A program made the translations under genes and the position numbers. A model generated the notes under the pieces. It was not told the origin of the DNA, made no database searches, and saw nothing but the letters and a program-made list of their open reading frames with translations. A stretch of DNA of 64,000 nucleotides from Aphanothece sp. CMT-3BRIN-NPC111. GTDB lineage: Bacteria; Cyanobacteriota; Cyanobacteriia; Cyanobacteriales; JAHHGU01. Positions 26,658 to 35,985 of this stretch are shown here, in pieces. Position 1 is the first letter of the stretch; each line of letters begins with the position of its first letter. The stretch is taken from assembly GCA_019359765.1 (NCBI GenBank), contig JAHHGU010000021.1:1-64000 (forward strand), written 5' to 3'.

Positions 26658-27707
26658 TTAATCTTTACTCTCTAGTTGTCGCTGTAGTTGTTTTAGGGTT
26701 TGATACAATTCCGGCAGGCGGGAGTAGATAGCAGCTGCCTTGAGAAACACTTTATGGGGAATAGCTGGGGTGCCCGAGACAATCGCTCCTGCTTCAATGT
26801 CGTTGTGGATGCCTGCTTTGGCTGTGGCGATCGCACCATCCCCAATCTGAGCATAAGGTGCAATTCCCACTTGTCCCGCCAGCAGTACCTGATTCCCAAC
26901 TTTAACAGCACCCGCTAAGCCAACTTGACCAGCTAAGGCACAGTTAGAGCCTATACGACAGCCATGAGCAATGTGAACTAAATTATCTATTTTAGTATTG
27001 CGCCCAACCCGCGTTTCCCCAGTGGCAGGACGATCGATGGTACTGTTGCAGCCAACTTCTACCCCATCTTCTAGCACGGTGCAGCCAGATTGCTCCATCT
27101 TGAACCAACTCTGGGGCGTCGCCACAAAACCAAAGCCTTCGGCACCGATTACAGCACCGCTATGAATCACGCAATCATTTCCAATCTGAGTGCGCTCATG
27201 GATTGTGCAGTTAGCGTGTAAGATAGTGCGATCGCCTATCTGCACATCTGGATAGATCGCCACATTCGCGTGAATACAGGCGCGATCGCCAATTTTCACC
27301 CCAGACTCAATGACTACATGGGGACCTATATAAACTTCCTTACCTACTGCCGCTGAAGGATGAATTACCGCCGTGGAATGAATTTCTGGATCTGGGTGAA
27401 AGGGTTTATAAAAGAGAGCGATCGCCTGGGCAAACGCTAATCGCGGATCGGATACTGCAATCCAAGCAATACCTCGCTGGGTAGCTTGTGCCTTTAGTGC
27501 TTCATCCTGCGGCAAAATTAAAGCACTCGCAGAGGTTTTCCCCACCTGTGCGGCAAATTTTCCTCCCTCTATATAGCTGAGGGTGCCAGTAGGGGCACTC
27601 TCGACTGGTGCCACTCCGGTAATTTCTATGTCATCCTCTGGCTTTTCTGCCAAACTATTACAGGTAGCAGCTGCGCCTAGTTTTTGTATTAGTTCGCTAA
27701 ACTTCAT
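26658..27707 (-). CDS. lpxD: UDP-3-O-acylglucosamine N-acyltransferase, upstream copy
   Basis: 349 aa from the Met at 27707, chosen because MKFSELIQKL aligns with the start of the neighbouring copy; the frame is open to 27734. All LpxD parts are present: the uridine-binding domain, hexapeptide helix and catalytic His in IDNLVHIAHGC. Loop residues differ from the downstream copy around the acyl-binding region (IAHGCRIGSN against IGHNGNLGSN). It lies 49 bp after the flavoprotein gene on the same strand. Confidence 0.93.
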   Translation of the reverse strand: MKFSELIQKLGAAATCNSLAEKPEDDIEITGVAPVESAPTGTLSYIEGGKFAAQVGKTSASALILPQDEALKAQATQRGIAWIAVSDPRLAFAQAIALFYKPFHPDPEIHSTAVIHPSAAVGKEVYIGPHVVIESGVKIGDRACIHANVAIYPDVQIGDRTILHANCTIHERTQIGNDCVIHSGAVIGAEGFGFVATPQSWFKMEQSGCTVLEDGVEVGCNSTIDRPATGETRVGRNTKIDNLVHIAHGCRIGSNCALAGQVGLAGAVKVGNQVLLAGQVGIAPYAQIGDGAIATAKAGIHNDIEAGAIVSGTPAIPHKVFLKAAAIYSRLPELYQTLKQLQRQLESKD

Positions 27708-27756
27708 CGCCATATCAATTACATTAGATTTCATTAAAAAAGAAAAAGTACAACTT

Positions 27757-29013
27757 TTAATTTTCAGTTTCTAAGTTTGCCATCGCATTACCTGATATCC
27801 AAGCAGTTGTCCAGGCACTTTGAAAGTTAAATCCTCCTGTCACGCCGTCAATATCTAGAATTTCCCCAGCAAAATAAAGTTTTGGGCAGCAGCGGCTTTC
27901 CATTGTCTTGAAGTTTACTTCTTTGAGGCTCACGCCGCCACAGGTGACAAATTCTTCCTTAAAAACTCCCTTTCCCTTAATTAGGTATTGACCCTGAGTG
28001 AGTTCTTGAATTAGCTGATTTAGGGTTTTATTAGATAAGCCAGCCCATCTATCTTCTGCACCAATGCCAACAGCAGCAACCAACCGCTGCCAGATACGTC
28101 GGGGGAGGGGCACTGGGCAATTGCTGGAAATAGCGCGTTGGGGTAACTGTGACTTAACCGCCAGCAGCATTTTACGCAGGCTTTCTGAGTTGTACTGGGG
28201 AAGCCAATTAATTAGCAAAGGTGCTTGATAACGGCACTCGTGCAGTACTCTAGCCCCCCAAGCAGAAAGTTTGAGGATTGCTGGGCCACTTAAACCCCAA
28301 TGGGTAATTAGTAATGGGCCCGTTTGTTCTAGGGAGGCTTTACCAGGGATAGATAATCGTATGCGGGCGGATTCCACACTCACTCCAGCTAAATCCTGCA
28401 AACGGGGGTCAGCAATATTGAAGGTAAACAGGGAAGGAACTGCTGGTTCAATTGTGTGCCCTAGATCTTTTGCCCAGCGGTATCCTTGAGGGTTACTGCC
28501 AGTTGCCAGCAGGAGGCGATCGCACTTCAGTATCTCTCCCGATTTCAAGCCAATCTCAAAGGAAGATTCTGGACTAAAAACCCGCGATACCGAAACTACT
28601 GGAGTTGCCGTGAGGATTCTCACTCCAGACGCCTCAGCTGCATCGATGAGACAGTCTACAATCGTCCCTGAATCATCCGTGACCGGAAACATCCGTCCAT
28701 CCGCCTCAGTTTTTAGCTTAACGCCACGAGACTCAAACCAAGCGACTGTATCCTTAGCTTGAAAACGGGTGAAAGCACCTCGAAGAGCTTTACCTCCTCT
28801 AGGGTAATATGGCACCAACTCAGCAGGCTCAAAGCAGGCATGGGTGACATTGCACCGACCCCCACCAGAAATACGAACTTTGCTTAGGGGTTGATGCCCT
28901 GCTTCTAAAAGGGTGACTTGGGCGTGGGGATTAGCTTCAGCGCAAGTAATGGCTCCAAAGAACCCAGCTGCCCCACCACCTATCACTACTACTCGTAATG
29001 GTTGCACAGTCAA
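27757..29013 (-). CDS. HI0933/YhiN-family FAD-dependent oxidoreductase
   Basis: 418 aa. The dinucleotide-binding GGGAAGFFGAI is at residues 12-22, and the family motif SGGGRCNVT follows near residue 50. The C-terminal TCGGVSLKEVN and LYFAGEILDIDGVTGGFNFQ motifs complete the HI0933 (BaiN-like) family pattern. The natural substrate is not established for the family. The gene starts 32 bp after the rubredoxin stop and runs into lpxD, so the three probably share a transcript. Rubredoxin could be its electron partner (inference). Confidence 0.9.
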   Translation of the reverse strand: MTVQPLRVVVIGGGAAGFFGAITCAEANPHAQVTLLEAGHQPLSKVRISGGGRCNVTHACFEPAELVPYYPRGGKALRGAFTRFQAKDTVAWFESRGVKLKTEADGRMFPVTDDSGTIVDCLIDAAEASGVRILTATPVVSVSRVFSPESSFEIGLKSGEILKCDRLLLATGSNPQGYRWAKDLGHTIEPAVPSLFTFNIADPRLQDLAGVSVESARIRLSIPGKASLEQTGPLLITHWGLSGPAILKLSAWGARVLHECRYQAPLLINWLPQYNSESLRKMLLAVKSQLPQRAISSNCPVPLPRRIWQRLVAAVGIGAEDRWAGLSNKTLNQLIQELTQGQYLIKGKGVFKEEFVTCGGVSLKEVNFKTMESRCCPKLYFAGEILDIDGVTGGFNFQSAWTTAWISGNAMANLETEN

Positions 29014-29045
29014 GCTTGTACCAACTACAGGGAATATTTTCTCAA

Positions 29046-29207
29046 TTAATCTTCTGGTTCAAAGTCCTCTTTTGTCGCCCCGCAAAGCGGGCACACCCAG
29101 TCGTCTGGTATATTTTCAAAGGCCGTACCCGGTTCGATACCTCCATCTGGATCTCCTACTTCTGGGTCATACACATAGCCACAGACCGTGCATACATATT
29201 TCTGCAT
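29046..29207 (-). CDS. Rubredoxin (53 aa)
   Basis: Start ATG at 29207 with GGAG 10 nt upstream, stop at 29046. Both metal knuckles are intact: [10 protein letters not shown] and [11 protein letters not shown], giving the Fe(Cys)4 site. [20 protein letters not shown] is the standard middle. It is a one-electron carrier in the cytosol. It lacks the C-terminal membrane helix of the RubA protein that helps photosystem assembly, so it is the soluble type. It is the first gene of the flavoprotein-lpxD-lpxD strand group. Confidence 0.93.
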   Translation of the reverse strand: MQKYVCTVCGYVYDPEVGDPDGGIEPGTAFENIPDDWVCPLCGATKEDFEPED

Positions 29208-29821
29208 TTTTGTTATCTCCTAATGATGTCAATAAAAACAGCCTAACTTAAGCAATTTATCATACTCAGCCCAAGAGGCTGAATGCGGGATATTTCTTAG
29301 AGCGCTTCACTGCTAGATATTTGTTCCCAATGTATTTTTTAACTGAATTAAGCATTAGGAGATGGGTAATATTATAGCCAATAAAGATTCCTCAGCTTTT
29401 AGTCGATAGAATAGAGTTTCTGGTGTTCCCACCCATAATAGTTATTCTCTTATATCATGTCCGGTTAATTAGCTATATTAACCAATACCTAAAACTCTCT
29501 AGAGAGGCGATATATCGCTTTTCTACAGTGTGCGATCGCCCGGACTTGCTATTACTATAGCAGTCCTAACTGATTCGTGATAATTGCCCCCTTTCTTTTC
29601 TTTCTTAGCGCTCTTTGGGTCTACCCTTCGGGAAGCCGCTGCGCGTCTATTGCGGTTTAATGAGGTCAATAATTATCACAGCTCAAATAGGATTGCTATA
29701 GTTTTTTCCAAAACAAATTATAAGTTTTAATAATTATTATTTATATATAATAGACAACAGAATTTAAGCCTCCGAAGTAGCAACTAGGGCGGGCAGTGCC
29801 CACCCTAGTTAATAGCTGCGA
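29208..29821. other. Intergenic region with a MITE-like element and hairpin
   Basis: Positions 29556-29700 hold the second MITE-like copy (see that entry). Positions 29782-29810 form a 13-bp hairpin (AACTAGGG.../...CCCTAGTT) 11 bp after the stop of the ChaB-type gene, a probable terminator on the minus strand. No coding frame is supported. Confidence 0.6.
29556..29700. mobile_element. MITE-like element of about 145 bp, copy 2
   Basis: The termini TATAGCAGTCCTA and TAGGATTGCTATA are the same as at 22190-22332, and the interiors are nearly the same base for base. No open frame. The two copies are over 7 kb apart and in the same orientation. Confidence 0.75.
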
Positions 29822-30616
29822 CTACGCACTTACTTTGTTTTTAGACCAAATACCATTTTCATCTTCTTCAAACTGTTCACAAACGGCATCCCATGCAGCG
29901 TGTTCAGCCTTGGCTTCATCGTTAGACTCTTGATAGGCAGCATTGTACTTTTCTATAAAAGTCTTTTGAGCTGGTTCTGACAGATGAGAGCGGACTTCGG
30001 GGGATAAGTCAGCGGCGCTTCCTAGCTCACCGGAGCCTTTTCGGGGTAAGGTTGTCTCGGCGGTGGAGATTTCTTGACCTCCGGCACTTTCCAGTAACAA
30101 TTGAATTTCACCGGATTTATCAGTTGGAACTTCTACAGATACGAGGAAATCTCCAGCTTCAATACGGGTTTGATAAACAGTGGCTTTATCTTCTGGCATC
30201 CCCAAAGCAACCAAGGCGGACACTAAACCAGCACCAGCTGAACCAGCGAGTGCGCCACTAGCGGCACCCAGTAAAGCGGCACCAATGGGTCCTGCTGCCA
30301 CCAACGTGCCCACAAAAGGAACGAAGAGGACTCCTACGCCTGTTAGCAAACCAAGGGCTGAACCAAACAAGGAACCAAAGATCCCACCTTGTTTTAATCC
30401 ACCTAAAATCACGTCTTTCTTGGTGATGAAACCAGCAATTTTGGTTTCAGAGTGAAAGTTTTTGCCGATTACTGAGACGTGTTCGCGAGAAATACCACGG
30501 TCAAGCAAACGGCGAATCACATTATCAATTTGCTCGCGATTCTGGAAAATGGCGGAAATGGTTCGCTCTGCAACTGGTGTATTGGCGGCGTTATCTGTTG
30601 TATCTATAGCGGTCAT
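29822..30616 (-). CDS. Stress-type glycine-zipper protein with C-terminal ChaB domain
   Basis: 264 aa from the ATG at 30616, which has AAGGAG 7 nt upstream; the frame extends two codons to a TTG. An N-terminal domain like general stress protein 17M ([27 protein letters not shown]) is followed by a Gly/Ala-rich hydrophobic region (residues about 70-140, [19 protein letters not shown]) that may insert in membranes. The C-terminus is a ChaB domain ([33 protein letters not shown]). The function is unknown; stress response is inferred from family. A second ChaB protein lies at 32034-32279. Confidence 0.8.
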   Translation of the reverse strand: MTAIDTTDNAANTPVAERTISAIFQNREQIDNVIRRLLDRGISREHVSVIGKNFHSETKIAGFITKKDVILGGLKQGGIFGSLFGSALGLLTGVGVLFVPFVGTLVAAGPIGAALLGAASGALAGSAGAGLVSALVALGMPEDKATVYQTRIEAGDFLVSVEVPTDKSGEIQLLLESAGGQEISTAETTLPRKGSGELGSAADLSPEVRSHLSEPAQKTFIEKYNAAYQESNDEAKAEHAAWDAVCEQFEEDENGIWSKNKVSA

Positions 30617-30742
30617 GTACAACTCCTTGAAGTTTTGTTAACTTTTCTCAGAGAATACTTCCGTACCAGCCAGTAGCGAATCGCCCCCAAGGTTGATTAA
30701 TCAATGTACTCAAGGATACTTAACTATATCTAAGAGGTTGAA

Positions 30743-30940
30743 TTAGTATCGCCTTGCTCTCATAATTCCGTACAAAATCCCAGTTCCAATTGAAAGCAGG
30801 AGCAAAAACCAGATTACCCCCCCAGGAATGAAGGTAAGAATGCCAAATCCTCTCAGCAGGTAGACAACGATGGTAATCCCCAGAACGCTGCTAAAAATGT
30901 AAGCAAATATTTCAGTTACAGACTTGGGTGTTTGGCTCAC
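30743..30940 (-). CDS. Small two-helix membrane protein
   Basis: 65 aa. Two membrane helices are evident: IFAYIFSSVLGITIVVYLL and IPGGVIWFLLLLSIGTGILY, with a basic C-terminus (MRARRY). Short cyanobacterial inner-membrane proteins have this form. No function is known. It lies upstream of the ChaB-type gene in the same direction and may belong with it. Confidence 0.6.
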   Translation of the reverse strand: MSQTPKSVTEIFAYIFSSVLGITIVVYLLRGFGILTFIPGGVIWFLLLLSIGTGILYGIMRARRY

Positions 30941-31310
30941 ACGCTTTTCTTCTCAACCGTAAGCAGACCTATGTTATACCATTTCCGCTATAGTACGCCC
31001 TTAATCCAGCAGAGAGGCAAAGGGGATGATGCCTATATAGGTGATGCCAGAGTAAAAACTATTGGGATTTTTATATTTAACTTAGAACCTATCCGAAAAG
31101 TTGTTTTAAGATATTTTAACCACAGATAAACACAGATGAACACAGATACCAGTAGGTATTGGGCTACGGAAACGGATGCAAGAAAGATAGGCTCTTAGTT
31201 GTTTTTAAGAGTTGGGTAAGTTAAAAAAGAAAAGCAGTTGTTTAGACTGCTGAGGATAAATATTGTGAACTTTACTTTGTTGAGATTAGTTAAAAAGTGG
31301 CTGAACCAGC
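30941..31310. other. Intergenic region
   Basis: It contains a copy of the dispersed motif AACACAGATGAACACAGAT (31127-31147), the complement of that at 21174-21200, and a hairpin of AAGCAGT/ACTGCT near 31234-31252. No coding frame was supported. Confidence 0.5.
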
Positions 31311-31874
31311 ATGAGCGTACCTTCTCCCTCAGACTTTGCCTACAGTAACCACACCTCAGCGGCACTTTTGCAAGGCGAGATTTTACTTAATACGCGATCG
31401 CATTCTGCTTGGGGCGCGGCTGTAACCGCCCAGATGTACTTACCCTTGGCGCGATCGCGTGTCTGGCAACAATTAACAGATTACCCCCGCTGGGTGCAAT
31501 ATTTCCCAGACTTAATTCGATCTGAGGTTCTGAAACCAGTCGTCGGGGCAATCAATGAATCCTCACGAGATGGATGCAAACGCCTTTACCAAGTTGCCAA
31601 CAAAGCCTTCCTGTTTCTCAGCATTCAGGTTGAGATTTACCTGAACGTGTTTGAGGTTATGCAGCAGCAAATTAAGTTCCGACTAGAAAAAGGCAGCTTT
31701 CATGATTTTGCCGCCGACTTAAAGCTGCAAGACGCTGGGGTGGGAACTTTGCTCACCTACGCGGTGCAGGCAACCCCTACTATCCCAGTTCCATCTATTT
31801 TTATTGAACAAGCAATTAAACTCGACTTGCCGACCAATATGCGGCAGATGCGCCAAATTTTGTGTGCAAGTTGA
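31311..31874 (+). CDS. SRPBCC/START-like (polyketide cyclase-type) domain protein
   Basis: 187 aa, no signal peptide. The START-like fold is suggested by TAQMYLPLARSRVWQQLTDY with WVQYFPDLIRSEVL, a strand pattern to LLTYAVQATPTIPVPS, and a long C-terminal helix (IEQAIKLDLPTNMRQMRQI). Such proteins hold hydrophobic ligands in a cavity. In cyanobacteria these genes are often called cyclase/dehydrase. The ligand is unknown. It is transcribed alone. Confidence 0.75.
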   Translation: MSVPSPSDFAYSNHTSAALLQGEILLNTRSHSAWGAAVTAQMYLPLARSRVWQQLTDYPRWVQYFPDLIRSEVLKPVVGAINESSRDGCKRLYQVANKAFLFLSIQVEIYLNVFEVMQQQIKFRLEKGSFHDFAADLKLQDAGVGTLLTYAVQATPTIPVPSIFIEQAIKLDLPTNMRQMRQILCAS

Positions 31875-32033
31875 GTTTAAAACTAGATTTGGGGAAGATT
31901 AGGAAAGAATCCTGCTAATAAGGGCTACCTGCGGAAGACGGCCTCTAGGTAATATTCATCAAAAAGCAGCCTATAGCTTGTATAGACTGCTTTCTGTATC
32001 TATTAACCTAAACTCGAGACAAAAAGAAGGTAC

Positions 32034-32279
32034 TTAGTTACCGCCAGACTGAACGGATTTATGAGTTATGTTTTCTTGTTGTGGTCTCCGATGCCACTTG
32101 CCATCTTCACCTTTCTCATAGTCGTGTTCTATGGTGTTCCAAGCAAGATGCATGGCAGCTGCTTCGTCCATACCATCTTCTTGGGCACTGTTGAGTGCAG
32201 TCAGAAAAATCTGCTGAGCGCCATCCTCTAGCTGTTCTTTTATATCTGAAGGCAACTCATCGAGTTTCTTCCCAGGCAT
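32034..32279 (-). CDS. ChaB-domain protein
   Basis: 81 aa. Most of it is a ChaB domain: LDELPSDIKEQLEDGAQQIF, FLTALNSAQEDGMDEAAA, LAWNTIEHDYEKGEDGKW. ChaB was named next to the E. coli ChaA cation exchanger; its biochemical role is unclear. The tail is polar. No ChaA gene is in this window. It is the free form of the domain found at the end of the 264-aa protein 1.4 kb away. Confidence 0.85.
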   Translation of the reverse strand: MPGKKLDELPSDIKEQLEDGAQQIFLTALNSAQEDGMDEAAAMHLAWNTIEHDYEKGEDGKWHRRPQQENITHKSVQSGGN

Positions 32280-32440
32280 AAACGACTCCTATCTTTTATT
32301 AAATCTGGAATCATATTAAGAAGCTATATATATAAGTTCATCTTTCTGGAAGGTAGTTATACCTTATCGTTCTTTATGCCTTAAGTAGGATGTAGTGCTA
32401 ATTTAGTTTGTATCAACGATTACATATAGTGGAAAGCTCA

Positions 32441-32492
32441 AACTTTCAAAGCGACAGGTCGCGTATTAGCACAACCTGCCGCTTTGAAAGTT
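32441..32492 (-). terminator. Terminator hairpin after clpB
   Basis: AACTTTCAAAGCG-A-CAGGT pairs with ACCTG-C-CGCTTTGAAAGTT, 18 pairs around one mismatch and a 14-nt loop, 11 bp beyond the clpB stop. A T-run is present only on the plus-strand side, so it may act in both directions or in RNA stabilisation. Confidence 0.6.
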
Positions 32493-32503
32493 TTTAGCTA
32501 GTT

Positions 32504-35125
32504 TTACTGAACCGTCAGTAACTCAACGGGTAAGCGCTTGAAGGCAAGGCGCTCGTTTTCCACATCTACAAAGATAGTGTCACCGTCGTTGAAGTCGCCG
32601 CGTAAGATATTCTTGGCAATTTGCGTTTCCAGTTCGCGCTGAATCGCACGCTTCAGAGGACGGGCACCATATACAGGGTCATATCCTACATCTACCAAAA
32701 AGTCAAGAGCAGCTTCGGAAAGTTTGAGGGACATTTTGCGATCGCGCAGTCTTTGTTCCAGTCGCTTAATTTGCAGCTGAACTATATGCCGCAGTTCAGA
32801 TTTCTTCAAGCCGTGGAAGATGATAATTTCATCAATCCGGTTGAGGAACTCTGGGCGGAAGCTAGTCCGCATCGCATCCATGACTCGACTCCGCATTTCT
32901 TCGTAGTGGGTGTCTTCACCAGCAATGTCCAGAATAAATTGGGAACCGATATTGCTGGTCATGATAATCACGGTATTCTTAAAGTCAACCGTGCGACCTT
33001 GAGCATCCGTGACGCGACCATCATCCAGAATTTGCAGCATCACGTTGAAGACATCTGGGTGTGCCTTTTCGATTTCGTCAAACAAAATGACTGCATAAGG
33101 ACGACGGCGGATAGATTCAGTTAGTTGTCCGCCTTCTTCGTAACCGACATATCCGGGAGGGGCACCGATAAGCCGTGAAACGGCGTGTTTCTCCATGTAC
33201 TCGGACATATCGATCCGCACTAAAGCTTCTTCAGTGTCGAATAGGTAAGCGGCAAGGGCTTTTGCTAGTTCTGTCTTACCAACGCCTGTAGGACCGAGGA
33301 AAATAAAGCTGGCGGTGGGGCGATTTGGGTCAGCTAAACCAGCGCGCGAGCGCTGAATTGCATCGGCTACAGCGGTAACAGCTTCATCTTGTCCAACTAC
33401 GCGGCGGTGCAGTTCATCTTCCAAGTGCAGGAGTTTTTCTCTTTCTGATTCCACTAACTTGCTGATGGGAATTCCAGTCCACTTGGAAATAATTTCCGCA
33501 ATATCCGCTTCCGTGACTTCTTCCCGTAGCAGAGATTTACCACTGGTTTGAGCCTGCGCTAGTGCGGTTTCAGCTTGTTCCAACTTGCGGTGCAGTTCGG
33601 TTAACTTGCCATATTTGAGTTCTGCTGCCTTATTGAGATCGTAATCGCGTTCCGCTTGCTGGATCTCAATATTGACCTTATCGATCTCTTCTTTAATCGA
33701 CTGAATGTTGTTGATGACGTCTTTTTCAGACTGCCATTGACCATTCAACGTCCGTTGTTCTTCTTTGAGATCGGCAAGTTCTCTCTCCAACCTTTCCAGC
33801 CGTTCTCTAGAAGCAGCAGAACTTTCTTTTTGCAGAGATAACCGTTCCATTTCCATCTGTAAGATCTTGCGGTCGATCTCGTCAAGTTCTTCTGGCTTGG
33901 AGGTAATCTCCATTTTCAGCCGTGCGGCAGCTTCATCAACCAAGTCAATCGCTTTATCAGGTAAGAAGCGATCGCTTATATATCTTGTCGACAAAGTTGC
34001 TGCGGCAACTAAGGAATTATCGGAAATTTTTACACCGTGGTGAACTTCGTAGCGTTCTTTCAGTCCCCGCAGAATTGAGATGGTATCTTCTACACTCGGC
34101 TGATCGACATAAACCTGTTGGAACCGACGCTCTAGTGCAGCATCTTTCTCAATATACTTGCGGTATTCATCTAAAGTTGTGGCACCGATACAGCGCAACT
34201 CACCCCGCGCCAGCATTGGCTTGAGTAGGTTACCTGCGTCCATTGCCCCTTGTGTCGCACCCGCACCCACAACGGTGTGAATTTCATCAATGAAAAGAAT
34301 AATGGTGCCTTTGGCATCGGTAACTTCTTTGAGGACAGCTTTTAGGCGTTCTTCAAATTCACCTCGATATTTAGCACCAGCAATCAATGCGCCCATATCT
34401 AAGGCAATCAGCTTGCGATCGCGCAGAGATTGGGGTATATCTCCGCTAACAATACGCTGGGCTAGTCCTTCCGCGATCGCGGTTTTACCGACACCTGGTT
34501 CCCCAATCAGTACGGGGTTATTCTTCGTGCGACGGGAGAGAATCTGAATGGTACGGCGAATCTCATCATCTCGCCCAATCACTGGGTCAAGTTTACCTTC
34601 ACGGGCATATTGCGTCAGGTCGCGTCCGTATTTTTCCAGTGATTCGTACTTGCCTTCTGGATTTTGGTCAGTCACTTTTTGGCTCCCACGAATTTGGCTG
34701 ATGATATTTTTGAGCTTCGCTTCATCTAGTTTAAATTCCTGGAATAAAGCTTTACCAAAGCGATCGTCTTTGGGATAAGCCAGCATCAGGTGTTCAATAG
34801 AGATGAAGTCGTCTCCATACTCTTTACGAAATGCTTCTGCTCTATCCAGGAGTGTATCGAGACTGCGCCCCAGATATACCGATCCGCCACTACCGGAAAT
34901 TTTCGGCTGGCGCTGAATATGTTGTTCAACGGCATCGCGCACTCGCTGCACGTTAACCCCGGCTTTGGTAAAAATGCTGCTGGCGAGTCCTTCTTGTTCC
35001 AGCAGTGACTTCATCAGGTGTTCAGTCTCGATTTGTTGCTGTTGGGCTGCTTTAACAACATCTGGGGTACGAGTGACCGCTTCCCAAGCTTTCTCTGTAA
35101 ACTGCTGAGGATTGGTTGGTTGCAT
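32504..35125 (-). CDS. clpB: ATP-dependent chaperone ClpB
   Basis: 873 aa. This hexameric AAA+ disaggregase frees proteins from heat-induced aggregates with DnaK. Domains: Clp N (about 1-145), AAA-1 with GEPGVGKT near residue 206, the middle coiled coil (about 400-525) that distinguishes ClpB from ClpC, AAA-2 with GPTGVGKT near 605, and the C-terminal D2-small domain. Motifs GYVGYEEGG and [10 protein letters not shown] are present. No ClpP-binding loop is evident. A terminator-like hairpin follows. It is transcribed alone. Confidence 0.97.
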   Translation of the reverse strand: MQPTNPQQFTEKAWEAVTRTPDVVKAAQQQQIETEHLMKSLLEQEGLASSIFTKAGVNVQRVRDAVEQHIQRQPKISGSGGSVYLGRSLDTLLDRAEAFRKEYGDDFISIEHLMLAYPKDDRFGKALFQEFKLDEAKLKNIISQIRGSQKVTDQNPEGKYESLEKYGRDLTQYAREGKLDPVIGRDDEIRRTIQILSRRTKNNPVLIGEPGVGKTAIAEGLAQRIVSGDIPQSLRDRKLIALDMGALIAGAKYRGEFEERLKAVLKEVTDAKGTIILFIDEIHTVVGAGATQGAMDAGNLLKPMLARGELRCIGATTLDEYRKYIEKDAALERRFQQVYVDQPSVEDTISILRGLKERYEVHHGVKISDNSLVAAATLSTRYISDRFLPDKAIDLVDEAAARLKMEITSKPEELDEIDRKILQMEMERLSLQKESSAASRERLERLERELADLKEEQRTLNGQWQSEKDVINNIQSIKEEIDKVNIEIQQAERDYDLNKAAELKYGKLTELHRKLEQAETALAQAQTSGKSLLREEVTEADIAEIISKWTGIPISKLVESEREKLLHLEDELHRRVVGQDEAVTAVADAIQRSRAGLADPNRPTASFIFLGPTGVGKTELAKALAAYLFDTEEALVRIDMSEYMEKHAVSRLIGAPPGYVGYEEGGQLTESIRRRPYAVILFDEIEKAHPDVFNVMLQILDDGRVTDAQGRTVDFKNTVIIMTSNIGSQFILDIAGEDTHYEEMRSRVMDAMRTSFRPEFLNRIDEIIIFHGLKKSELRHIVQLQIKRLEQRLRDRKMSLKLSEAALDFLVDVGYDPVYGARPLKRAIQRELETQIAKNILRGDFNDGDTIFVDVENERLAFKRLPVELLTVQ

Positions 35126-35199
35126 ACTTAGCTATCCCCTCCGCTTCTATAGTGAATTTATGTAGATAATGTCATTCTAAGAAGACTAAAGCGATCGCC

Positions 35200-35405
35200 T
35201 AGATCGGTGTTCACGGCTTCCCATCGGGGTATTGCCGTCCTTTTTGTACCTCCGGTTATAGCCCCAGCGCCCTTAACTGTGCTGCTAATTGCTCTGCCCG
35301 TTCTTCACCTATCAATAAAAGATTACCTTACAAATCCCACCAGCGCCGCCAAGGCAGTTCCATATTTTGATAGCGCGCCTGTAAACTACCTAACTCGATC
35401 TAATG
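35200..35405 (-). pseudogene. Possible remnant of a Uma2-type gene
   Basis: On the minus strand, one frame reads GEERAEQLAAQLRALGL then stops, which resembles the C-terminal end of Uma2/DUF820 endonucleases. A nearby frame reads LQARYQNMELPWRRWWDL then stops. Neither has a start, and they are in different frames. This is a weak, by-eye call on a degraded stretch between clpB and a DUF3574 gene. Confidence 0.3.
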
Positions 35406-35408
35406 CAG

Positions 35409-35846
35409 TTAGAAAGAGACTTTTACACGGCTAGTTGTGCGAAGTACAGACTCTTGCTGGAAGGTTTGCTTGTAGAGGGAGATAATCTCTTCAATAGCTT
35501 TATTTTTATCTGGACTATTTTCATACAACAAAATGACTATTTTGGTCTGTTCTTGAGCTAGCTGACCAGATCTGTTGAGATACTGCCCATAGGCATTCAA
35601 TACAGTTAATCCTTCTTTAAAGCGGGGTGTAATTACACAATTCAAAAATCGCTGCCATTCAGCCTCTGAAACTATTTTTCCTTCCGGTTTTGACATCCCA
35701 AAGTACAACTCATCTTTGGTAAGAATACTTTCGTCAGAGTAAGCGCCTTGTGTTTCGAGTTCTTGGGCACGAATGCTTCTATTAGGGTCAGCTGGGGCTA
35801 AAAAAAGCAGACTCGCCAGGAAAAGACCGTTTAAACTTTTTGGCAT
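35409..35846 (-). CDS. Secreted DUF3574 protein
   Basis: 145 aa from the Met at 35846 (the frame is open to 35855). A signal peptide is visible (LNGLFLASLLFLAPADP). The DUF3574 signature follows: KDELYFGMSKPEGKIVSEAE, WQRFLNCVITPRFKEGLTV, then YKQTFQQESVLRTTSRVKVSF. The family is periplasmic and of unknown function. It is probably transcribed alone. Confidence 0.8.
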   Translation of the reverse strand: MPKSLNGLFLASLLFLAPADPNRSIRAQELETQGAYSDESILTKDELYFGMSKPEGKIVSEAEWQRFLNCVITPRFKEGLTVLNAYGQYLNRSGQLAQEQTKIVILLYENSPDKNKAIEEIISLYKQTFQQESVLRTTSRVKVSF

Positions 35847-35985
35847 GGCTCTCACAGCAATAGTGCCCTATTCCGCCTCGTCCTTACATTAACTCGCTTA
35901 AGATTAAATATAGTCAAGCTTTGGCTATGTTAGAAATTAACAGTTAGCAGCTTAAAAAACTAGCCGCTAACAGCTAATTTCTATC

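Noticed and set aside
35207..35434. Plus-strand open frame after clpB
   Set aside because: It overlaps the DUF3574 3' end and a degraded minus-strand remnant and has no recognisable features.
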